Shown here: piece by piece, positions 1 through 8,533 of the stretch
How positions within the stretch are numbered: the stretch's first letter is position 1
Layout of the letters: each line of letters starts with the position of its first letter
From: Natronomicrosphaera sp040876735
GTDB lineage: Bacteria; Planctomycetota; Phycisphaerae; Phycisphaerales; Phycisphaeraceae
Length of the DNA stretch: 64,000 bases
Reading direction: 5' to 3'
Assembly: GCA_040876735.1 (NCBI GenBank)
Contig: JBBDPC010000070.1
Span: 1-64,000, forward strand
Position numbers and translations under genes: made by a program
The notes under the pieces: generated by a model
Databases searched by the model: none
Told to the model about the DNA's origin: nothing
What the model saw: only the letters and a program-made list of their open reading frames with translations

Positions 1-156
1 GCCGTCGTCGGTCCGGCTGCGCTGAGGCGCGGGCGGGGCGGCGGCGGTTTTTTTGCGCGCCGGGCGGATGGCGATGGCAGGAGAGAGGCATTTTGGCAAG
101 GCGGGACAGGCGTGAACCGTTCCCTCCTTTGCCAGAACGGCACGCACCATTTCGGC
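1..156. other. Left edge, no firm gene
   Basis: No gene can be called with confidence. On the minus strand one frame stays open from about position 195 to the window edge and could be the continuation of the short signal-peptide gene at 157-309 after a +1 shift, but its composition (Arg/Pro-rich toward the edge) does not prove coding. Confidence 0.3.
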
Positions 157-309
157 TCAGACTTCCCGGCGGCATCGCCCACCCAGCCAGGGAGGCTCCA
201 TGTGGTGTTCGGCTGGACTTGCTTGCAATACCGACGGCGGCTCGGCCGAATGGGCGGCCGTCGCCTGCGACAGCGGCACAAGGCATGCGAGGGCGAATCG
301 AACTTTCAT
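157..309 (-). CDS. Short signal-peptide ORF, possibly frameshifted
   Basis: A 50-codon frame starts with ATG at 309, preceded by an AGGA ribosome-binding site. Its first 21 residues (MKVRFALACLVPLSQATAAHS) look like a Sec signal peptide, followed by a short Pro/Glu segment and a stop. It lies 54 bp behind the hydrolase gene at 363-2753 on the same strand, so the two may be co-transcribed. A good start and signal peptide attached to so little mature protein suggests a gene broken by a frameshift: another frame on the same strand stays open to the window edge. No family is recognised. It could also be a genuine small secreted peptide. Confidence 0.35.
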   Translation of the reverse strand: MKVRFALACLVPLSQATAAHSAEPPSVLQASPAEHHMEPPWLGGRCRREV

Positions 310-362
310 GTTGCAATCCTTGATAAAAGTTGGGTGGGAAATCGAAGGGGCGCCGTCCGCCC

Positions 363-2753
363 TCACTCTCGCGTCAGCTCAATGACGAACACCGGCTGGT
401 CGTTGGGGATGTGCAGCGCCGCCCCCTCGACGACGCCCTCGCCGATCGGCTCCATGTGCCAGTCGTAGAGGGTGTAGCGCATGCCGTCGATCGCGTCGCT
501 GTGGACCGTGCCCGCCACACGCGCAACCAGCACCGGCAACTCGCCCCGTACGGTCGGCTGCTCGTCGCCTTCGCCGAGGCGGAACCCGGTGTTGAAGCTG
601 GTGCTCACCAGCGAGAGGGAGATCCGCTCCGCCTCGGCCAACGGTCGATCGTCGAGACTGCTCAAGGCGAAGGCGATGTATTTCTCGTCTTCGTCGATGG
701 GCTCATAAATGCCTTCGGGGTTGTGAATGGAAACCTCCTCCAGCGTGACGCCGTTGTCAAAGGCGAGGGTGTCGCCGACCTCCGCCATCATGCCCGTGAA
801 CGCCACCGCGGCGGGCGCGTCCTGCCAGAGGTAGCCCTTCTCCCGGTCGAAGCGGATCTGCTGCGTTGGCTGGAACGGGTTGTGCGTCCACCGCTGCTCG
901 TAGGTGACTTCCGGGCCGATGACCGCGTCTGCCTGCATGGCCGGGTCGATCCACAGCCGCACGCCATGTTCATAAACGGTGCCGAGCATGTTCATGCCGC
1001 GCTGGCCGTACGATCGACCGTAGGGCATCGAGTCGGGGTCGTAGAGCGTGTCCCGGCCGTAGAGGTATACCGTCGGATGCTGTGCCGGCTCGAAGTGCTG
1101 ATGGCGGAACATGATCGCCGCCGCCCGCATCATCGCGGCCTGCACTTCGTCGTAGGTGAAGTGATACCCCTGCGGGTGCCAGCCGGTGGTGATGTCCATC
1201 GGCTTGTCGAAGGGGCGTTCGGTGGTGGCCAGCTCGTTCATCGAGCCGTCGCCGAAGTAGTGCCACACGACGAAGTCCCAATCCTGGATCGCCGCCAGCG
1301 CCCCGATGCGCAGCGGGAAGTCGGCCCGGTACTTGGCGGGCTGCTGAATGTTGGTCTCGTAGACGAAGTACGGCATGTTCGGCGTCCGGTTGTGCTCCAG
1401 CCACGGCACGCCCTCGGCAATGCCCGGCGGCTTGCGCAGCCAGTTGATCCACCGCCCATCGTTCGGCTCCACCGCGCGGGCGCTCAGTTCGGCGAGCATG
1501 CGACCGAGCTCATCCTCCGCCTGCTCAACCTGATCCCAACGGTCCGCCCCCACGCCGTTGACATATGCGTCGTGGGCGACCGCGTCCGCCTGCTGGTGCA
1601 GGTACTGCTCCTGGATGCGGTAGCCGATGCCCGTGTCGTAGATCATCGGGCTCGTGGAGAGACTGCGCCCCAGCGGTTTGACCGCGTCCGCTTCCGCCTG
1701 CTTGTGCGTGATGATCAGCTTCGTCAGAAACTCGAGCACGTCGCGCCCGCGCTGCTCGACGAAATCGTCGGGGCCGTATTCCTGCGCCAGCGTCCGCAGC
1801 GCTTCGGCGGCATGGGCGCCGGCGTCGTTGATGGCGACCTCGGCCGAGGTCGCCCCGGTCATGGGCAGGAACAGCACCGTGCCCTGGCTGAGCGACTCGC
1901 CCTCGAGCAGGCCCTCCCACGCCTGGACCAACGCCGCCTCGTTGCCGTACTTCTCCAGGAGGAACTGGTTCCACCGCGCGACAAGCTGGTTGCGGAAGTA
2001 CGCCGGCAACTGCTGCCACGAACCGGTGAGCATCCGGCTGATCCACCACTCCTCGTTGGACAGCTCCCAGACCACGAACGTCGGGTCGTCCGCCCAGCGC
2101 AGCCCGGTGTAGGGGTTGTAGTGGTTGGCAATCGCCTGCATGCGCTGGATGGCCAGCGCCTCGAGGCGCGGGTCCCAGATGCGGGCCGGGTTGTTGCGGA
2201 GGTTCATCGCGCCGCCCGCTTCCTCGATCGCGGCGCGCCACGACTCGGCCGTCTCCGGCTCGTCGAGGATGTCCACGTCGTCCGGCGTCACCTCGCCGAT
2301 GCGATTGAAGGCGTTGATCCAGATGCGAAAGCCACGCTCCCCCGCCAATGCGACGAAGTGGTTGACGTCATCCATGAGCGAACCGTCACCGGGCTCGAAG
2401 CTGGCGTCGGCATCGTAAAAGCCCACCCCCGTGCGCAGCGCGTTGAAGCCCAGGTCCTCGAAACGGTCCAGGAGGATGCGCGTGCTCGCCCGAGCCTGCT
2501 CGACCTTCTGCGAACGAACCTCCGGCGAGTCGCCCGGCTCGATATTGGACCGCGCAAAGTGAATGCCCGTCGTCCCCCAGTAACGCTGTCGCTCGCCCTC
2601 GGCCCAGAGTTGACCATCCTGCACACGCAAATACCGGCTCGCGGGAATCTGCTCCGGATCGACCGGCTCCGCCTTTGGCTCCACCGCCACGGCCTGCGCG
2701 GCAAACAGCATCGACATCGCAAGGACCGCCGCCGTCGTCATCCATCCATTCAT
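363..2753 (-). CDS. Secreted GH-A clan glycoside hydrolase (cellulase/mannanase-like)
   Basis: This 796-residue exported protein is probably a retaining glycosidase acting on plant or algal polysaccharide outside the cytoplasm. The start at 2753 is chosen because AGGAG lies 8 nt upstream and the N-terminus (MNGWMTTAAVLAMSMLF) is a signal peptide ending near AQAVA. The GH5-like TIM barrel spans roughly residues 35-500: the signature WELSNEEWW near residue 235 supplies the acid/base Glu, and YETNIQQ near residue 467 is the likely nucleophile strand. The last 250 residues look like beta-sandwich domains. The exact GH family and substrate cannot be read from sequence alone. It lies tail-away from the CsgG-like gene across a 530-bp gap. 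Confidence 0.75.
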   Translation of the reverse strand: MNGWMTTAAVLAMSMLFAAQAVAVEPKAEPVDPEQIPASRYLRVQDGQLWAEGERQRYWGTTGIHFARSNIEPGDSPEVRSQKVEQARASTRILLDRFEDLGFNALRTGVGFYDADASFEPGDGSLMDDVNHFVALAGERGFRIWINAFNRIGEVTPDDVDILDEPETAESWRAAIEEAGGAMNLRNNPARIWDPRLEALAIQRMQAIANHYNPYTGLRWADDPTFVVWELSNEEWWISRMLTGSWQQLPAYFRNQLVARWNQFLLEKYGNEAALVQAWEGLLEGESLSQGTVLFLPMTGATSAEVAINDAGAHAAEALRTLAQEYGPDDFVEQRGRDVLEFLTKLIITHKQAEADAVKPLGRSLSTSPMIYDTGIGYRIQEQYLHQQADAVAHDAYVNGVGADRWDQVEQAEDELGRMLAELSARAVEPNDGRWINWLRKPPGIAEGVPWLEHNRTPNMPYFVYETNIQQPAKYRADFPLRIGALAAIQDWDFVVWHYFGDGSMNELATTERPFDKPMDITTGWHPQGYHFTYDEVQAAMMRAAAIMFRHQHFEPAQHPTVYLYGRDTLYDPDSMPYGRSYGQRGMNMLGTVYEHGVRLWIDPAMQADAVIGPEVTYEQRWTHNPFQPTQQIRFDREKGYLWQDAPAAVAFTGMMAEVGDTLAFDNGVTLEEVSIHNPEGIYEPIDEDEKYIAFALSSLDDRPLAEAERISLSLVSTSFNTGFRLGEGDEQPTVRGELPVLVARVAGTVHSDAIDGMRYTLYDWHMEPIGEGVVEGAALHIPNDQPVFVIELTRE

Positions 2754-3284
2754 CGTTCGTGCTCCTGGTTTGATGCAGATCAATATCTGTCCGGCACGCG
2801 AGCCACGCTCCGATGTTCAGAGCCAATATGGGCCGAGCGCATGGCCTCGTCGGGCAAGCTCGTGTTCTGGCCTTGCCCCGCGGCGGCTCCACCATACCAG
2901 CCGACGCTGACGACGGCGATTCGCCCGGGCAATGGGTCGTGGGATACTTTCAAAGTGGGGCGTCGTCCTTGGGAACACGGACACCCTCAGGTATCATGTG
3001 TCATCGACCCTGTCTGTCGCCGGCCGGGAGGCGGTCTCCGGGCTCCGATGGGCTGCCGAAATGGGCCAGACCGATGCCCGGGGTGGGCAACAGGTCTGAG
3101 CGCGGTCGGCGCACTAACGCCAATCACCGTTCACCCGAATCCCTCACCCCCAGCCCTGCCATGCCCGCCTCCATGGAATCAGATTTTCTGTTGGTATCAG
3201 TCCTACAGTGGCGTGATCGTGGAAAGGCTCTTCGGACGACTGTCGCAGGCGAAGTACGAACGTTCGGGATACTCGAAAGACTTT
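2754..3284. other. Intergenic region between divergent genes
   Basis: About 530 bp between the start codons of two divergently transcribed exported proteins. It must hold both promoters. I see no RNA gene, strong dyad or credible small ORF. Short open frames across it lack ribosome-binding sites and ordinary protein composition. Confidence 0.5.
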
Positions 3285-6200
3285 ATGCCACAGGCGTGGG
3301 TACAACTGCGGCGATGGTCGGTGGTCATGTCAGCACTGGCTGTACTGCTGATCGTCTGTCCGGCGTTTGGCGAACGGCCTCGCACGGCGGTGCTGGTCAG
3401 CGAAGCGCTGCAGGACAAGCCCTACGGCGAACTGCTGGGCATTGAGCTTAACCGCCGGGGCGTGTCGCTTGTCGAGCGTACGGAACTGGACAAGATTGCC
3501 GACGAACAGCAACGTTCCGCGTTTGGCGGTGACGCGGCGGACTCACGGATCAGGATTGGCCAATTGGTGGGCGCGCAGTGTCTGGCGCTGCTGGACCGAC
3601 CGGCGGCGGGCGGCGGCCACACGGAAGCAGTGCGTTTGCAGGTGATCGACGTCGCAACGGGTTTGCGGCTGGGGTCCGAGGTGGTTTTGGCAGATTCGCC
3701 GCAAGCCGCCGAGGCATCCGGGCGATTGTTGGCCGACGCGGTGCTCGACGTTTGGGAACGTTTTCCCGATGGTGTGGCGTCGGTCGTCGCGGTGACGCCG
3801 TGGCTGTCGGAGAATCTGACTCGGGAATACGATGCCCTGCAGACGGCGTTGGCGCAGTTGCTGGTCACTTCGCTGCAGCGGCAAGAGGGACTGGCGGTGG
3901 TGGAGATCGCCGAGGCGCGACGCATTGAGCGGGAGCGCAATCTCGGTGGGATAAACGCGGCGTCGCGTCCGGCACCGTGGGTGGTCGAGGGGCGCTTCGA
4001 GCTTCAGCCGATGGACCCGGGCGAACCTCGCAAGCTGGATCTTTCGGCAAGGTTGCGTCGGATGGGGTCGGACGACGAGCCGCAGGTGTGGCGACAGAAC
4101 AACGTGCCGGTCGAGCAGGTTGGTTCGGTCGTGAACACGGCCGCAGCGGCCGCTGTGCAACACGCGCTGTCTGTGGACTCGCGCGATCGGACGACCGACA
4201 ACAGCAGCAGCGTATTTGACGCAATGGTCGCGCGGGCGGATCGCTTTTCGACGGTCGGCATGTGGGGCGAGGCTGCGTCGTTGCGAGAGGCGGCGATCGT
4301 CGCGGACCCGCACCACGATCAAACCGTGGCCCAGCGCCTGGCTGCGGCATGGGACTACGCCCGGCTGCTGAGTGGCGGCCTGATGCGCGGCTTGCCTGAA
4401 CCGGTAGACGATCAAGACCTCGAGTTGTGGACGGCGGCGGTTCGGCAGAGGCTGGACCTCTGGCAGCGGGCCATGTGGCATGCCGAGTACCTGATCATGA
4501 ACCGCCGCATCGACAGTGCCGCGGCTCATCAAATCGCCAAGACACTGCTTGGGATCCCCCGACGTGGCCGCAACATCAGAGACGGATCAGCCCAGGTATT
4601 GATCGCCGCGGACGAAGATCGGCGGCGATTTCTTCTTGATGTGCTGCCCCGTGCGCTGGATCTGCCGGCACCGACAGATGGCGGAGGGCAGACAAGTTCC
4701 GACAGCAGGTTCGCATCCCTGGCTCTGGATTCGGCCGTCGAGCCATACTATGGCCGGCTGACCGCGACTGACCTGAACCTGTTCGCGACGTTGCTGATCT
4801 CGAAACTACCTGCCGACCTGCCGCCGGACGGGCAGTTCGTGCGATACCGCTTGCATGGGCCGGTCGATCGCTTGCCGAGTGAACACTACCACGGCTACGA
4901 CGGCGTGCAGATCGAGCCGCCGGTCACAGCCGAACAGTGGGAAGCCACGATGCGCCGCCTGGCGTCGCAGTCGAAAGAGCAACGGCCGGCCGCCTGGTTG
5001 GTCGGCCAGTACGCCTTGCTCGCGATGGGGCGTTGGCAGGCCGACAGCGGCGGCGGGGCGCGACGACAGACGCTCTATGAGCGGGCCCGCGAACTGGAAG
5101 CAGCGTGGCAGGACCTGGCCGGACGCGACGCCAGGAACGACGCTCTGGCCTCGAGCATTGAAGAGTTGCGAAGGCGTCTGGAACCGCGGACGCGTTCGAC
5201 GTCGGGCAGGCGGCCCGCACCCCCACCCAGGGTTGAGCGACCGGAGGCCATCATCGGCGAAGGGTTGGAACCGGTGCACCTGCGCATTCGCCGCGAAGAC
5301 GGTACGCACGCCGATGCGGGATCGAGTTGGTTCGACGTGCTGCCGGTCGAGGGGCGGCCGCAGGGCCTGCTTAACATCTGGGTCGGCCGCAACGCTGTGT
5401 TCTACGAGCGCCAATTGGGCAACCTGGAGTTGGAACTGACACTTCAGACGTACCATCGCGTCACCGCCGCCCGATGGGATGGCCGGTATGCATGGATCGC
5501 CAATCCCTACGAAGGGGTCTATCTGCTGGATGCCGCGGGCGATCTCGTGGCGACATTCGGCAAGGAGGCCGGACTCCCGGCGGGAACATGGACGATCCTG
5601 GTGCAGCCGCTGGGAGATGGCCGGGCAATCGCGGCCGGGACGAATCGCCCGGACCAGCGCAGTTGGATCGCTGAACTGTGGCTGGACGAACAGGGCCGGC
5701 CTCGTGTCAAGCTGATCCATGCCGCGATCAAGCAAAGTGGCTGGGAAGATCGGGACGAACAGCGGGCCGACCCGGAGGCGACAGGCCGGTACGCGTGGCT
5801 CTGGCTCTGGGACCGGGGGAAAGCGGGACGGTACCTGATCGTCGGGCGGGAACATGCGTCTTTGCCGCTCGCGGTCGACCTGGCCAATGGCAACGTCACC
5901 ACGATTGGTCAGCCACCGCTAAGCCGTGGCGTGGTCAACCCATTTTGGGGCTGGGATCAAAGGTGGTACTCGTTCCACGCGGTGACCGATGCGGGCGGCG
6001 GGCCGACCAATCTGTTGCTCAGCGCCGGGACCTACGGCGTCGCGCTCTACGAGGTCGGTGACCAGCCGGTTGGACCGAACCTGACTTTCCAGCGGATCGA
6101 TCAGTGGAGTTCGCGGGATTCGCTGGACATGGGCAACGTCGCTGACGGGCGTTTGATTCCCCAGCCCGACGGGACAATGATGTTCGCCGGCTCGGGCGGC

Positions 6201-6425
6201 GGCGGATGGGGGCGAATTCATGTCAGTCTTGACGGTGCCGAGCCGCGCGTCATCGGCGAGGCGATCTCTCCGGCTCGTCTCCACGATTTTTTCCGCAGTT
6301 CAGCCGCTCCCGCCACAGGTCATGGCATCGTCATCTGGGGGCTGGCCGGTCACCAGGAAGCTAAGGTTCTGCGCGTGAGGCTGGCAGATTCAACTTGGGA
6401 CTGGCGACGGCGTGAAGCAAGGTGA
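3285..6425 (+). CDS. Exported CsgG-like protein with C-terminal propeller region
   Basis: A 1046-residue exported protein. The chosen ATG (3285) precedes a Sec signal (RRWSVVMSALAVLLIVCPAFG). A second in-frame ATG at 3327 would also give a signal peptide, and a GTG at 3213 is possible. Residues about 33-210 resemble the CsgG/FlgO fold: PRTAVLVSE, then a strand-helix carrying VERTELDKIADEQ, then VGAQCLALLDR, with a second similar half (LAVVEIAEARRIERE). CsgG-family proteins form outer-membrane or periplasmic assemblies. From about residue 720 the pattern DGRYAWIANPYEGVYLLD suggests a beta-propeller reading out repeated WD-like blades. The middle is helical and TPR-like. Function unknown. The fusion of CsgG-like and propeller parts is unusual. 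Confidence 0.65.
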   Translation: MPQAWVQLRRWSVVMSALAVLLIVCPAFGERPRTAVLVSEALQDKPYGELLGIELNRRGVSLVERTELDKIADEQQRSAFGGDAADSRIRIGQLVGAQCLALLDRPAAGGGHTEAVRLQVIDVATGLRLGSEVVLADSPQAAEASGRLLADAVLDVWERFPDGVASVVAVTPWLSENLTREYDALQTALAQLLVTSLQRQEGLAVVEIAEARRIERERNLGGINAASRPAPWVVEGRFELQPMDPGEPRKLDLSARLRRMGSDDEPQVWRQNNVPVEQVGSVVNTAAAAAVQHALSVDSRDRTTDNSSSVFDAMVARADRFSTVGMWGEAASLREAAIVADPHHDQTVAQRLAAAWDYARLLSGGLMRGLPEPVDDQDLELWTAAVRQRLDLWQRAMWHAEYLIMNRRIDSAAAHQIAKTLLGIPRRGRNIRDGSAQVLIAADEDRRRFLLDVLPRALDLPAPTDGGGQTSSDSRFASLALDSAVEPYYGRLTATDLNLFATLLISKLPADLPPDGQFVRYRLHGPVDRLPSEHYHGYDGVQIEPPVTAEQWEATMRRLASQSKEQRPAAWLVGQYALLAMGRWQADSGGGARRQTLYERARELEAAWQDLAGRDARNDALASSIEELRRRLEPRTRSTSGRRPAPPPRVERPEAIIGEGLEPVHLRIRREDGTHADAGSSWFDVLPVEGRPQGLLNIWVGRNAVFYERQLGNLELELTLQTYHRVTAARWDGRYAWIANPYEGVYLLDAAGDLVATFGKEAGLPAGTWTILVQPLGDGRAIAAGTNRPDQRSWIAELWLDEQGRPRVKLIHAAIKQSGWEDRDEQRADPEATGRYAWLWLWDRGKAGRYLIVGREHASLPLAVDLANGNVTTIGQPPLSRGVVNPFWGWDQRWYSFHAVTDAGGGPTNLLLSAGTYGVALYEVGDQPVGPNLTFQRIDQWSSRDSLDMGNVADGRLIPQPDGTMMFAGSGGGGWGRIHVSLDGAEPRVIGEAISPARLHDFFRSSAAPATGHGIVIWGLAGHQEAKVLRVRLADSTWDWRRREAR

Positions 6426-6476
6426 ACTGCTGAACAGGAGCACCTTGATGACCGCCACGGACCCCGCGTCAACCCC

Positions 6477-6775
6477 TCACCTCTTGCCGCCCGACGGTTC
6501 GTGGTCGTGCAACACGAAGCGGGGGAACGCCTCAATCGGTTCGCTGTCATGCGTAGGTTCTGCGGCCAGCCGTCCGGATCGCGCTTCACGCGGCGACCCG
6601 CCTCGGCCAGCGACACCGCCTGCCGCGGCTGGCCACTCACGTTCGCCGCCCAGACGTACTGCGGCCCCGGTTCGGCTTCGACGAACTGCCCCCTCGAGCA
6701 CCGTGCCCTCGGCGACCAGATTCCACAGCGCGTGGATCGGGGTGCAAGATGCAACGTGCCGGGAACCTTTCCGTC
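6477..6775 (-). pseudogene. Frame-damaged remnant of an unknown gene
   Basis: On the minus strand, protein-like sequence continues through two frames. Reading begins near 6770 (TPIHALWNLVAEGTVLEG), must shift at a run of five C (6689-6693 on the plus strand) to continue as QFVEAEPGPQYVWAANVSG and QAVSLAEAGRRVKRDPDGW, then returns to the first frame near 6563 to end as THDSEPIEAFPRFVLHDHEP and a stop at 6477. Two compensating shifts in 300 bp, no clear start and no ribosome-binding site point to a decaying gene or to assembly errors. The family is not recognised. It lies tail-to-tail with the CsgG-like gene, opposite the gene at 6858. Confidence 0.5.
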
Positions 6776-6857
6776 CCGGGGGGCATCCAACTTAGAGAGA
6801 TTGGGCGGGGGCGGTGTGTCCCGGCACCCTCATCCCCTCGGACCACGGAGGCCGATC

Positions 6858-8333
6858 ATGAGCAATCCGTCGCGCACCACGCTGATCCTCCTGGCGGCGC
6901 TGCTTTCGCCGCTGATGGCCCTGTCTGCCCTCGGCGAGGAGGCGGAGCAGGAAGCGCAGCCTGCGGAGGCGGAGGCGCTGCTGCAAGCCGCCACCACGCC
7001 TTCACCTGCACAGCGGGTGCACCCGGCCCTGCCCGCGCTGCCCACCGCGATGCGGAGCCGGGTCATCAACGAGATCCACGACTCGCCCGAGGTTCGCCGG
7101 GCCTTCGCGCTGCTCGACGTCAGCGAGCGCCGGAACGTCCAGTGGTTTGAGGGGATCGAGTTGCTGGAGCAGGCGGAGGCGCTATGGTCCCTGCAGGCCT
7201 GCCTGGTGCACCCCAGCGAGGACGTGCAGATTCATGCGCTGCGCGCCCTCGGCCGGCTCGGGAATGAGCGGGCAGTGCCTTTCCTGCTGATCTACGCGCA
7301 CCACATGGCCGTGCTGGAAGTGGGCAGCGAGAACGCCACGATCCACGGCATCATCCACCGCACGCTCGCCGAGACGGTTTCGACGCTCACCGGGGTGCGG
7401 ATCGCCCTGGACGGTCAGGACCCTCAGGGGCTGCGGCGCGGCATCCGCATGTGGGCGAGGGCGTGGCTGGAGCGCAGCGAACTGGGGCGGGAAGACGATC
7501 CGGCGGCACAGCCCGCGGGCGCGGCGGCGAAGGTCGGCCATCCCGCCGAGGTCGCCGGAGACCCGCCCGCGCAGGAGCCGCCGCCCCAGGACCTGGCGGC
7601 CGTGCTCGACGTTCCTCCCGAGCCGGTGGCCTCGGCCGTGATGGTCGGGCTCCGGCGCGACCGCTTCGAGACGGCGCAGGAAATGTTCGAGGCGCTCGAA
7701 CTGCTTTACAGGCAGTTCGGTTCGGACGCCAAGGTGGCGCTGCACCCGGTGAGCAAGGTCGGCGAGGACGAAGAGCAAGAGCCGGGCAGGCTTGATGAGG
7801 CGGCCTACCTCGGCTTGGTGAGCGTCCACTACGAGCATGAGGCGGAGCACGACGTGGACCGTGCGGCCCGGGTCCTTGAGAACAACGGCATGGAGCCACT
7901 GGGCATCGGGCACAGCGTGCGGCGCTCCGCGACCGTCACCGTACCCGTGAGCCAGGCGCAGATCCACAACCACGGATGGAAGCCGGACCAATACTTCATC
8001 GGCACGCAGCTGACGCAGTTGGAGGGACTCTCCGAGATTGCCGGCGATGAGATCACCAGTCTTGCGCTGAGAAGCGCGGGCACCGATCCGTGGGTTCACC
8101 GCCAGCAGATCGACCAACTGCTGGGGCGGGCACGCGAAGCCGGCGGGCGTCTGGAGGCGACGCTGACGGTGACAGACACTGAGCGCTTCTCTCACACTAA
8201 CATTGGAACTCAAGGCCGGTGGCGGTGGGCCAGGATCAAGGCTCGCTCAATCGAGCTAGACTTCGGCGGGGTGACCTTCGGCGGGGTGTTTGGAGTCGGC
8301 ATCGAACCGGTGTCGCCGGCCGGACCCGGATGA
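6858..8333 (+). CDS. Secreted HEAT-like protein of unknown function
   Basis: A 491-residue exported protein. The ATG at 6858 is preceded by GGAGG and begins a signal peptide (MSNPSRTTLILLAALLSPLMALSALG). Residues about 60-210 are alpha-helical and HEAT-like (EDVQIHALRALGRLGNERAV), followed by an Ala/Pro-rich linker (about 215-260). The C-terminal half contains no motif I can name but has a well-ordered mixed composition. No catalytic signature is visible. The gene stands between the frame-damaged remnant and the ankyrin gene and has no obvious operon partner. Confidence 0.65.
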   Translation: MSNPSRTTLILLAALLSPLMALSALGEEAEQEAQPAEAEALLQAATTPSPAQRVHPALPALPTAMRSRVINEIHDSPEVRRAFALLDVSERRNVQWFEGIELLEQAEALWSLQACLVHPSEDVQIHALRALGRLGNERAVPFLLIYAHHMAVLEVGSENATIHGIIHRTLAETVSTLTGVRIALDGQDPQGLRRGIRMWARAWLERSELGREDDPAAQPAGAAAKVGHPAEVAGDPPAQEPPPQDLAAVLDVPPEPVASAVMVGLRRDRFETAQEMFEALELLYRQFGSDAKVALHPVSKVGEDEEQEPGRLDEAAYLGLVSVHYEHEAEHDVDRAARVLENNGMEPLGIGHSVRRSATVTVPVSQAQIHNHGWKPDQYFIGTQLTQLEGLSEIAGDEITSLALRSAGTDPWVHRQQIDQLLGRAREAGGRLEATLTVTDTERFSHTNIGTQGRWRWARIKARSIELDFGGVTFGGVFGVGIEPVSPAGPG

Positions 8334-8533
8334 CCTGCGGGGCACGTCGGCGGAACGGCCCTGCCCCGAATGCGGGCGATCCGCATCCTGCTCTCCCGAT
8401 ACCATGGACCAACCTGATGACGCGTAATCTTGAAGCAGGCCGGTCATACCTGCGACGTTCGGCAGGTCGGCAGTCTGCGGCTGGGGACCGGCCTTCGCGC
8501 GGAGGCGGAACCTGATCGGTCCAACACCCGGCA

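Noticed and set aside
330..3284. A very long open plus-strand frame opposite the secreted hydrolase gene
   Set aside because: Its protein text is Arg/His/Val-rich and featureless, mirroring the third-position GC bias of the minus-strand gene. The real plus-strand gene begins with a signal peptide at 3285.
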